The notes under the pieces: model-generated | The model's database searches: none | Seen by the model: only the letters and a program-made list of their open reading frames with translations | Told to the model about the DNA's origin: nothing | Shown: in pieces, positions 49,133 through 58,190 of the stretch | Layout of the letters: the number at the start of each line of letters is the position of its first letter | Numbering within the stretch: position 1 is the stretch's first letter | Translations under genes and position numbers: made by a program | Source: Struthidea cinerea | Lineage: Eukaryota; Chordata; Aves; Passeriformes; Corcoracidae | Direction: 5' to 3' | Assembly (NCBI GenBank): GCA_013397865.1 | Contig: VZTI01000981.1 | Span: 130,075-194,074 of the forward strand | DNA: 64,000 nucleotides

Positions 49133-49675
49133 GGGTGCTGAAGGCTGCAGAGAGGAGCAGAGCCCGGGCGGCCCCGGAACCCCAGGCCGGGTTGGCGGCT
49201 CCCTGGGGGCTCCTCCAGCGTCACCTCCCGCTCTGCCACCACCCGCGCGTGCCCCGGCGCCCTGGAGCGGCACAGGCTGCTGCTGCTGCCTCCTGCCCTG
49301 GCACCGAGGGCGGGCTGAGTGCCTGCAGTCGCCTCTCCAGGGAGCAGCGCTGGGAGCAGGGTGTGATCCTGGCTGCTGAGCGCGGGCCAGGCGTTGTTAA
49401 TCCTCGGCTGGGGCCAGCAGGGACCTGCTGGGAAGCGCTGCAGGGGCTGGGACAGCCCCAGCCCTGGGCAGGAGAGGGCACAGGGATAAACGGATGGAGG
49501 ATCTTCGGATCCCCGTCCCCGAGAAGCTCTCCTGGAAGATGCCAGAGGTTTAACGAGCTCAGCGGGGCGGAAGCTGAATTTCAGGCCTCTGGCGGCTCCC
49601 ATGGGTTAACACACAGGTCTGATGCCCCAGCCTTTCCCACAGGCCACGGTGGTGCCAACGATGTGGCCAGAAAGA

Positions 49676-49972
49676 GACCTGGAGAGGGGCTTTGGACAAG
49701 GGCGTGGTGTGACAGGACAAGGGGGAATGGCCTTAAGCTGAAAAAGAGTGAATTTAGATGGGATATGGGGAAGGAATTGTTCCCTGGGAGGGTGGGGAGG
49801 CCCTGGCACAGGGTGCCCAGAGCAGCTGTGCCTGCCCCTGGATCCCTGGAAGTGTCCAAGGGCAGGCTGGAATAGCCTGGGACAGTGGAAGGTGTCCCTG
49901 CCCATGGCAGGCATTGGAATGAGGTGCATTTTAAGGTCCTTTCCAACCCAAACTCTTCCAGGATTCCATGAA
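49676..49972 (+). mobile_element. CR1 LINE 3' fragment
   Basis: A sense CR1 3' end of about 300 bases, from CCTGGAGAGGGGCTTTGGAC through GGGATATGGGGAAGGAATTG to GGTCCTTTCCAACCCAAACT and GGATTCCATGA. Confidence 0.9.
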
Positions 49973-50926
49973 AAACGGGAGCAGGCTGCACCTCCTCTCC
50001 CAGCAGTTTGCTGCAGCTCCTCCTTGGGGCATCCCTGCTCCTCCTAAAAGGGCAGGGCCGGGATACCTGACAGGGAATGGGCTGTGACACCTTTGTCCCC
50101 TCCTCCAACCCCACTGAGTGCTGAGCAGGGAGAGCGCTGGGCTCCAGCTGGGTAAAAGCCCATTTAAAGTCAATTTTTTGGGTGCATCAATCCTGGAGAA
50201 CCCTCAGCACCTGCGCCAGTATCACCACAGCCCCTCCAGCACCTCCAGTAGCTCTGGAAAACAGCTCGGATCCGCTTCCAGGGCTACCCCAGAGCAGCTC
50301 ATGGATGGGAATAAAGCATTTCTGAGAGCAAAGACACTTGACAAGTGTCAGGAGTGGAACACAGGTGACAGCACAGCCACACTCACACCCTGTTCCCCAG
50401 CCCCGGCGATGCTTCCAAGCAAAGCAGGCACATTCCTGGCCCTGTTTTCCATTTTTAGGAGCCTGTCAGAAATGGCACTCCCTCTCCACGCAGATGTCGA
50501 GAAATTAGAGGGAATTCAGAGAGAGGCAGGAAAAAAAAAATGATTAAAGGAGATGGAGGGCCTGATTTTGGAGGGAAAAGAAATCAGCGGAGCTATTTAT
50601 AACCCTGCCTGCACCGGGGTGGGAGCAGGAATTTTTGAAAGTGCCTGGATAGCTCGGATAAGGGGGGAAAAAGGGGCAAAGCAACCTCCGGAGGATGCTG
50701 TAAATCCTGAGTGACGGATGAAATGCCATCCAAAAAAAGCCTTTGGGGAATCATCGGCGAGTGCAGGGGACAGTTGTTGATCCAGAGGGGGGGGAAAGTG
50801 CCCTGCTGGGAATGTGTGAAGGGATGGTGGAGGCGGCACCGGAGCCGAACCCCCCGCTCCTACCTCTGCTCCCAGTATTTATTTACATCCAGCATTTTAC
50901 GCAAAACATGGGGGTGGGCGTGGAAA

Positions 50927-51064
50927 CCTCCTTCTTCTTCTTCTCCTTCTTCTTCTTCTCCTTCTTCTTCTTCTCCTTCTTCTTCTTCTTCTTCTTCTTC
51001 TTCTCCTTCTTCTTCTTCTTCTCCTTCTTCTTCTCCTCCTTCTTCTTCTTCTTCTTCTTTTTTC
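50927..51064. repeat. CTT/CTC polypyrimidine tract (about 138 bases)
   Basis: A pure pyrimidine run on the + strand, made of CTT units with CTC interruptions, gives poly-F/S pseudo-peptides on + and EEEGEEE on -. It ends about 370 bases upstream of the exon 3 acceptor. Mirror-like polypyrimidine tracts of this kind can form triplex DNA and bind pyrimidine-tract splicing factors. Confidence 0.96.
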
Positions 51065-51435
51065 ATCCCCAAAGCGAATGGGTTTGGTTAAAAAAAAAAC
51101 AAAACCAAACCAGCTTGCAATTCAGGCCTTCAGCCCCGGAGGCTCGTGGGAGATGCACCGAGAGGCTGCTGGGATGGGGTGGGAAATGGGATGCAGGGAC
51201 CCCGGGGGAACAAATCCAGGGGAGGAGAGCAAATTTCCTGGGTGATTCCCAGGCTGAGGAGCAGCTCAGGAAGCTGCTGGAAAATCCCCAACCAGCCCCA
51301 AGCTCTGGCGGCGGCTCCTCCCTCACAGCCAAAGGGTTTCGGAGCAGTCTGTGGGGGAAATTTGGGGTTTTCCATGGCGGGGTCTGCAGGGAGGAGCTGT
51401 CTAACGGGGTCCTGGTGTCTCGTGTTCCCTTGCAG

Positions 51436-51560
51436 GACCTCTCACTCCAGGGCCAAGGCGGAGGCGGCCGTGACGGCGGCGCAGAAAGCTCAGGAGGAAG
51501 CGCGGATCGCCAGGATCACTGCCAAAGAGTTCTCGCCTTCCTTCCAGCACAGGGAGAACG
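51436..51560 (+). CDS. JPH3: JPH3 coding exon 3 (alpha-helical region)
   Basis: 125 bases encoding the end of codon 387, residues 388-428 and the first base of codon 429. The peptide begins TSHSRAKAEAAVTAAQKAQ and ends AKEFSPSFQHREN. It is rich in A, K, E and R and completes the helix begun in exon 2, which probably spans the membrane cleft. The acceptor is TTCCCTTGCAG and the donor AACG|GTCAGT. The exon joins in phase on both sides (codon 387 AG|G, codon 429 G|GG). Residues match mammalian JPH3 almost throughout. Confidence 0.97.
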
Positions 51561-52008
51561 GTCAGTCCCAGAGCCATCCCTGCCAGTCCCTGCCCCTCCA
51601 AGCCCCCCACCCAAACCCTCCAAAGCTCCCCTGGCTGGAGGCTCAGTCTGTGCCTGCAGCTCCGGATCCCCACCGGAGCTCTTGGGGTGGGAAAGCTCCC
51701 TGGATCACCAAGGTTTGGGGAGATTCAGCACGAGGCTGTCAGTGTCCAGCAATTCCACCTTGTTCAGGGCTTTTTTCCCCAGAATCTCCTCTTTTCACAC
51801 CAGAACACCCCCATTTTTTAGTTTACAGCCCTTGATGGTCGCACAGAAAGAGCCCAACAAGGGCTCTGGAAGGAAAATGCAAACACGGATGATCCCAGAG
51901 GTCACCACTGATCTTACACCCATGGCTCCTGATTTCTTTGGACTGCTTGGGCCGGCACCCAGTGGGACCTGACCCTTCCCTCGGCCGTGCAAATCATCCA
52001 CTGGGAAA

Positions 52009-52050
52009 ATCCACGTTGGAGGTGGCAAAATCCACATTGGAGGTGGCAAA
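52009..52050. repeat. 21-bp direct duplication
   Basis: Two adjacent copies of AAAATCCACGTTGGAGGTGG differ at one base. They lie directly before the CTTC array. Confidence 0.85.
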
Positions 52051-52051
52051 C

Positions 52052-52102
52052 CCTTCCTTCCTTCCTTCCTTCCTTCCTTCCTTCCTTCCTTCCTTCCTTC
52101 CC
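52052..52102. repeat. (CTTC)n microsatellite
   Basis: About twelve pure CTTC units in intron 3. Confidence 0.96.
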
Positions 52103-53145
52103 ACCGTTCCTTGTTGGTTTGTCCACATTTTTGCTCAGCAAAGGCTCGGGGAGGACGGAGCCAAAGCCAGCCCAGGGTCGGGCCGGGGTCTGCAGCCGAG
52201 TGGGAGCGGGAAGCTCCGAGACTCCCTGCGATAATTAACATCACAATCAATCTGTGACTGGGTTTATGGGAAAGTTTTCCAGCACCGAGCCCTCCTTAGG
52301 AGGCGGCTGTCACTATTCTCCCCCTCCCAGCTCGAAGCGAGGATTACTCACTCGCTTTAATTGCTCCAGGAGCTGCTGCCGGTGACTCAGGGCCCGGGGC
52401 TGCTCCCGAGCCCGGGGAGAAGGGAACCGGATCTGCTGGTCCAGCCTGGCCCCGGCCCGGTGCTCTCCTCACCGCGGCTCGGAGATGCGGGAGCGGCCGG
52501 GAGCATCCCGTGGTCAGCACCACGGCCCGGACGGGCTTTGGGGGCTGGCTGCAGCCTGAGCCAGGGCACATCCCCAGCCAGGGATGCCCGAGCATCCCCC
52601 GGCACCTCCCTGGCACCCCCCGCCTGCTCAGCCTTGTTCCAAACCCCCCCATCGCTCCTCCTGCCGAGGCCCGATTTGTACACGGCAGATCTGAGCTTTC
52701 TCGCAGGGCTGCGAGCTCCCAGGGGCTTCTCCAGCCCTGAGATGTTCCTCATCTCCATTTCCTCCTGCCAGGAGACTTTGCTGGTTTAAATCACCTCTTG
52801 GAAAGATATTTTTAGGTAATACATTTTTTACTACCTCCTGGACGGGGCCGCGGCGCTTCTCTCGGGCCGGGGTTTGTGTGGCTGCAGCTCTGGCTGGGGG
52901 GGCTGTGCGAGAGGGGAGGAGAGCGGGGGCGGCTCCACTTAGAGCGCATTAAAAAACAAACACAGCATCCCAGATGTGCCGGGAAACCGGGAAGCGCCTG
53001 CGGAGCGACTCGGGCACATAATGGGTGCGAGCGGCTGTGTCACCCACGGACCTCGCGACCTCAGGCTGGAAACGGCTGGGGGGGATGGAAAGGGATGGGG
53101 GGAGCTGCCACCGCCCCCGGGGCATTGCAGGGGCTCTGCGTGCCC

Positions 53146-53830
53146 ACCTTGCACAGGATCGTGGGTGCTGGGTGTGCTCCCCTTTCACAGGATTGTGGGT
53201 GCTGGATTTGTCACCCTTGTACAGGATTATGGGTGCTCTAAATGCCCTTCCTTGCACAGGCTCCTGGGTGCTGGCTGTGCCCCCTTCATTCAGGATTGTG
53301 GGTGCTGGCTGTGCCCCCTTCGTTCAGGATTGTGGGTGCTGGCTGTGCTCCCCTTATTCAGGATTGCGGGTGCTGGATGTGCCCCCTTCATTCAGAATTG
53401 TGGGTGCTGGCTGTGCCCCCTTCGTTCAGAATTGTGGGTGCTGGCTGTGCTCCCCTTATTCAGGATTGCGGGTGCTGGATTTGTCTCCCTTCCACAGGAT
53501 TATGGGTGCTCTAGATGCCTTTCCATGCACGGGATCCTGGGTGCTGGATGTGCCCCCCTCGTTCAGGCTCCTGGGTGCTGGCTGTGCTCCCCTGCAGGGT
53601 GCTGCAGGTCCCCAGTGCCACCCACGGCGCGCTGCGGTGGGTGCTGAGTGCCACCCACCCCTGGGTGCTGGCTGTGCTCCCTGCACAGCACCCTGGGTGC
53701 TGGATGTGCTCCCGGCAGGGTGGTGGGTGTGGGTACCACCCACCTGGCACAGCGAGTGCCGGGGGTGCTGGGTGGCCCCCTCGGAGGGCTTTGTGGGTGC
53801 TGTGGGACACTCCCAGTGTCACAGGGGGGT
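53146..53830. repeat. 34-bp minisatellite with degenerate flanks
   Basis: The clearest units start CAGGATTGTGGGTGCTGGCT or a variant at 53291, 53325, 53359, 53393, 53427, 53461 and 53495, exactly 34 bases apart. A two-unit (68-bp) alternation is visible in GCCCCC versus GCTCCCC. Degenerate copies extend left to about 53146 and right, as scattered GGGTGCTG, to about 53830. Because 34 is not a multiple of three and the unit lacks stops, all three + frames are open over it (for example GCWLCPL-type repeats). These are artefacts. Confidence 0.95.
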
Positions 53831-54854
53831 TCGTGCCCACCTCAGCATCAGCCCTGCGCGTCCCTGGGCATCCCTGGGTGCCTGCAGCTCCTGTTCCTGG
53901 GAGGGAAAGGCGTTTACCTGGGAAAACCAAAAATATCCCAGTTCAGGATCCTGCATCACCCCCTCGCCCATGGTTTCCATCTCCGTCAGCCGTGGGGATC
54001 TCCAGGTGCCCACCGTGGTTGTTCATCCCGACTCCCGGACACAGCGGGATGGGCACCTGCCTTGGGTGCTGCTGGAGAACTGAGTCCCCCCGGTGACAGC
54101 AGCGCACCAGAGCCAGAGGCCGGAGCTTGGCACCGCTCCCAAATCCCAAAAGTGGCTCCTCAGGGCAGCGCAGGTTTGGCTTTGAAGCCTCCGAGGCCGG
54201 GCTCGGCTGCCTCTATCCTGCTGGAAATCCAGATTCGGTGCTCTGCATCCTCCTTCGCGCTCTCACAACCGTTCTTCCAGGAACATCACGTGCTCCGGGA
54301 CTAATTTTAGCTCCGGATAATTGTTGCACATCCTCGGGTGCCGAGAGCCGGCCCCGGTGCATCCGCGGAGCTCCTGCGCGGGGAAACGCCTCCATCCCTG
54401 CGGGCCCCGGGGCTGGGGGGCAGCTGTGGCCCAGCATCCCCCCAGCAGCTCCAGCCCTGCTCCTCCCAGAGCCCCAGTCGTTCGGGAATTACCCCGTGGA
54501 AAGGCAGAGTCACGGGCAGGCTGGCGCAGGGGTGGCTGGGGAAGGTTTAGGGTGAGGGGGATTCAATGACCTCTTCCCTGCGGTGGGCGGGGTGCGGCAT
54601 CGCTGGGATTTCTTGTCCCTCTGTGGGGCTCTGGGAACAGGAGCAGGGGGTGCAGCAGGGCTGTGGCTGGTTGTGGGGCTGGAGATCAGCTCGGGGGGCC
54701 TTGGAGCTGGTGGGAAGCTCACAAATCCCTGGAATTCCAGCAAAATCCCTGAACTGGGGAAGATAAAGCCCAAAAACCAGGGACACCCCAAGCCTTGGGT
54801 GAGCCCGTTCCCACAGGTGGCTTTCCATCTTTGTCAGGTGAAGTCATTTATTCC

Positions 54855-54895
54855 CTCCGTGCCTCAGTTTCCCATTTGTGATCTTGGAAAGTGGC
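54855..54895. repeat. Possible MIR-like SINE remnant
   Basis: The segment CCTCCGTGCCTCAGTTTCCC followed by ATTTGTGATCTTGGAAAG resembles the MIR core (GTGCCTCAGTTTCCCCATCTGT). Only this part is visible. Confidence 0.4.
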
Positions 54896-55997
54896 TGGGA
54901 CAGGAATGCCTGGAAAACAGCCCCAAAAAGTTTGTCTTTTACCCCAGAGACAGTTATTCTGCCGGAAAACAGAGGGGTGAGCTCCACCCTTCTCCTCCTC
55001 AGCCATTTCCCACCAATACCGGGATTGCTCAGGGATAAATCCCAGGAGGTTCAGTCTCCCACATACAAACAGGGCAAAAATGAAGGCTGGGCTATGTGAG
55101 CGTTGTCCCAAAAACTTGGAGCAGACTTTCCCATTTCCCATCAACTGCGTGGATAGATTTCCAAGCAGCTTTTTCACTATTTCCCTCCCCTGCCAGTGCT
55201 CCGACGGGGACACCCATCCCCACGCTGCAGCTTTCCCTGCGTGTATCCCAACCCTGGCAGGGGTGAAGGCACATCCCAGCAGCTCCCCAAAAAGATTCAA
55301 GAGAGAAAATTACTCAGCAGAAGAGCAGAGACCCGAGCAGGCGCTGCCGAGCGTTTATTTTTAAACGATGGCACGAAAATTGAGCTCTCCCTTTTCAAGC
55401 CTCGTTCCTTGTCTCGCCATAGCAATCGCAATTAGATGCATTTCAGGGGCATTAGGCACTTAATATATTTATCAAATTATTCACCCAATTTAGCATGGCT
55501 TTAGCTGGGAACGACTGGAGAGGGGAAAGGGAGAATTAACCGCTATTAGCTCGCTTGAAATCATTTGGTGTTTCCTCAGCGATGAACGCGTTGGAAGGTT
55601 TTGTTCCGTGTTCCTCCAGCAGCAGCAGGCACTCAGCCCCTCCTGAAGTCCCCATCCCCAGCGTCTCTGGGTTGAAGGAATGAGGAGTTTCCAGTGGGAT
55701 GAGGAGGATGGGGGGTTCTGGCCTCAGGTGGCCCCGAGCAGGCTCCTGCCTGAAAGCGCAGCCACCCCTGTCCTTCCATCCCACGCAGGGCGCTGAGCAG
55801 GGAAATGTCCATGTCCTGCTGGGCTGTGTGGGGCGGGAAAGCTCCTGGATATAAGGTTTGTGGGGTTTTCCTTGCACACCTGCCCAGATGTGGCCGTTTC
55901 CCTATGAGAAGCTGGAGGTGACATCTCCCTCCTGCACCTCGCGGATGAAAACTGAGGTGGTTCCCATCCAGGAGGGGTGCGAGGGCTGTGGGTATGG

Positions 55998-56090
55998 GGT
56001 GATCCCAGTGGCACCCAGGGTGATCCCAGTGGCACCCAGCACACCCAGGGTGATCCCAGTGGCACCCAGGGTGATCCCAGTGGCACCCAG
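55998..56090. repeat. 21-bp tandem repeat with 51-bp higher-order unit
   Basis: Four copies of GGTGATCCCAGTGGCACCCA(G) are arranged as two pairs separated by CACACCCAG, about 410 bases upstream of the exon 4 acceptor. A 21-base period gives a seven-residue pseudo-repeat (GDPSGTQ on +) in open frames. Confidence 0.95.
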
Positions 56091-56503
56091 CACACACAAA
56101 CACAGAGCACAGGGTGTGCCACCAGCCACATCACAGATTTCCCCTCTCATGCTTCCAGACTGGGAACTGATGGGAAATGTGGTCAGATGGATCCCAAAAA
56201 ACCATCAGAACCCTCTCCCAGCAGCTCTGCATCGCTGGTGGCTTCTCCACATTTCTGGGGCTGGAAAACCATTCCCGTGCTGGCTGTGGTTCTGCAGACC
56301 AGGGGTCAGGGCAGGTTCGGTGTCACACCAGTGGTGCCAGCAGCTGTGACACCGCTGTCCCAATCCCACCCCACTATTCCCCACCGCCCAACCCTCTGCT
56401 CCCCGTCCCGTGCCACGAAAAACCCGCGGGGCGTCCGTAAAATAGAAATAATCCCGTTGCCTTCCTCTCTCCCTTCTCTCCTCCCGCCACCGCCCCCCAA
56501 AAG

Positions 56504-57423
56504 GGCTCGAATGCCAGCGGCCGAAGCGGCAGAACTCGAGCGATGACATCGAGGTCCTCTCCACCGGGACTCCTCTGCAGCAAGAGAGCCCCGAGCTGTA
56601 CCGCAAGGGGACCACGCCGTCCGACCTGACCCCCGACGACAGCCCGCTGCAGAGCTTCCCCGCCAGCCCGGCCTCCACGCCGCCCCTCGGCCCCTCCTGC
56701 AGGAACAAGAGCGCCCACTTCTCCAGGCAGGTCTCGGTGGACGAAGAGAGGGGTGGGGAGATCCAGATGTTGCTGGAGGGGCGCGGCGGGGATTACCTGC
56801 GCCCCAACAGCTGGAGCGAAGAGAAGGTGGGCGGGAGCCGCGCTGCGAGAAGCGGGACGATGCGCAGCGGGCAGCTGGGCTCCACCCCTGTCCCTGAAGA
56901 CTACAGAGGTCGGAGCGGGGGACACAAACATTCGGCCTCCAACCACAAGCCGAGAGAGAGGTGGACAGATTCCCCAGCCACGGTTTCATGGACTTCCCAC
57001 CACAGGTCCCACAACCACAGCTCAGGGAGCTCCAAGCTGCTTGAGCTGGACGAGGAGAAGATGAGCAACTACGAGATGGAGATGAAGCCCCTCATGAGGA
57101 TGGATTCTTATATGCAAGAGATTCACACCCAAAAAAGACACTACAGCAAAGGGGGAGGCTGCAGGAGCGCGGCTGACGAGCACCGCGGGGAAGAGCGGGG
57201 CTTCGGGGTTCAGAGACTGAGGTCTAAGTCCCAGAACAAAGAGAATTTCAGGCCAGCTTCCTCTGCCGAGCCCACGGTGCAGAAACTGGAAAACCTGAGA
57301 TTCGGGGACAAAGCTGAACCTCGGCTACTGAGGTGGGACTTAACCTTCTCCCCGCCACAGAAATCTTTACCTGTTGCACTAGAATCTGAAGAGGACAGTG
57401 GGGATGCGCTCAAATCCAGTACG
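56504..57423 (+). CDS. JPH3: JPH3 coding exon 4 (divergent region)
   Basis: Encodes residues 429-735, starting GLECQRPKRQNSSDDIEVLS. Later segments are GTTPSDLTPDDSPLQSF, FSRQVSVDEERGGEIQMLL (about 503-521), a histidine-rich patch (SHHRSHNHS, about 593-601), NKENFRPASSAEP (about 673-685) and RWDLTFSPPQKSLPVAL just before the end. This is the low-conservation divergent region of junctophilins, rich in S, R and E, with several likely phosphorylation sites. Mammalian JPH3 has RQTSCDD where this protein has RQNSSDD. The donor is AGTACG|GTGAGT. The frame stays open for 160 codons beyond the donor, ending at TGA 57904. The membrane-anchor exon should follow but was not found. Confidence 0.97.
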
Positions 57424-57867
57424 GTGAGTGAAGGGATTGCGTGTGGAATTCCGGTCGGGAAGCCTGGGGCTGTTGTGGGGCTGAGTGGAGCGACGGGAGG
57501 GAAATTTGGAAAATGTGAATTATCGTCCGTTTGTGCCTTGACTCCCCTCTCCTCCCTTCTCCCATCCTGCTGCACCTTGGTGTGGGGTGTTCCCGTGGGA
57601 ACAGCAGGATTTTCCCTGGAGGATGTGAGCAGCAAGTTGGACTTTTGCAGCCCAGCCCCCGGGCCAGCAATAAAATCCCATTATTGCTGGGAATTTGGTG
57701 GGAAAGCTGCAGGAGCAGGCGAGGCGTTGGTGATGCTTCCTTGGGTTATGGCAACAGAGCTTCCTGCTGGTCCAGAAGCGTGGGGAGAACAACCCCGTGT
57801 GAGACACCCCACCCTGGGCTCCTCATTTTGGGGGAGACAAGGACACTTTGGGCGTGAAGTGGCTGCT

Positions 57868-58190
57868 GGGAAGGGCTGGAGGTGTTCAGGAGAGGAGACA
57901 GAGTGATCTTAAAAGCTGCTGCGAAGTGGAAGGGAATAATCTGCTCTCCATGAACAGAATTAATGGGCTTAAAGTCAAGGAGGGTGAGCCATTAACCATC
58001 GCTAATGAGGTGAGGGCTGTAATGAATTGCCTGGGGGGGCTGTGGGGGCTGGGAGAGGAGGGGGTCTAAGGTTGGACATCGGCAGCTCAGACAGGACCTG
58101 GACAGAGCTGAACCTCCGCGGGAGAAGGCGGAGCTCTGTGGTTTTTTAGGTCCTTTGCAGTCTTGTTTTTTGATGATTCCCAGATTTCCC
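57868..58190 (+). mobile_element. Old CR1 LINE 3' fragment
   Basis: Diverged sense CR1 of an old subfamily: GGGAATAATCTGCTCTCCAT, ATTAATGGGCTTAAAGTCAA and, at the 3' end, TAGGTCCTTTGCAGTCTTG and TTGATGATTC. It has many substitutions and a GC-rich insertion or change near 58030-58070. Confidence 0.65.

Larger units (their letters stand above)
34876..51435 (+). other. JPH3: JPH3 intron 2
   Basis: The intron is 16.6 kb with a GTAAGG donor and a CCTTGCAG acceptor. It holds a tail-to-tail CR1 pair (36.6-36.9 kb), further CR1 pieces at 37.8, 48.0, 48.2, 48.9-49.1 and 49.7-50.0 kb, a 31-bp minisatellite (39.0 kb), several trinucleotide tracts, a CATC array (45.0 kb) and a CTT tract (50.9 kb). Several GC-rich patches (38.8-39.3, 40.6-41.4, 42.4-43.1 and 45.6-46.1 kb) carry long but unconvincing open frames. 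Confidence 0.9.
51561..56503 (+). other. JPH3: JPH3 intron 3
   Basis: The intron is 4.9 kb with a GTCAGT donor and a CCCCCCAAAAG acceptor, which is weak because four purines and only a C-rich tract precede it. It contains a CTTC repeat (52.1 kb), a GC-rich patch (52.4-52.9 kb), a 34-bp minisatellite (53.1-53.8 kb), an AT-rich island (55.4-55.6 kb) and a 21-bp repeat (56.0 kb). Confidence 0.9.

Noticed and set aside
50743..51972. 409-codon + frame overlapping JPH3 exon 3
   Set aside because: It is made of the CTT tract plus the exon read in the wrong frame. The true exon frame is fixed by phase with exons 2 and 4.
52976..54083. Overlapping frames rich in GCWLCPL-type repeats over 53.0-54.1 kb
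   Set aside because: A 34-bp minisatellite without stops opens every frame. The repeat shifts frame at each unit, which a real protein repeat would not do.
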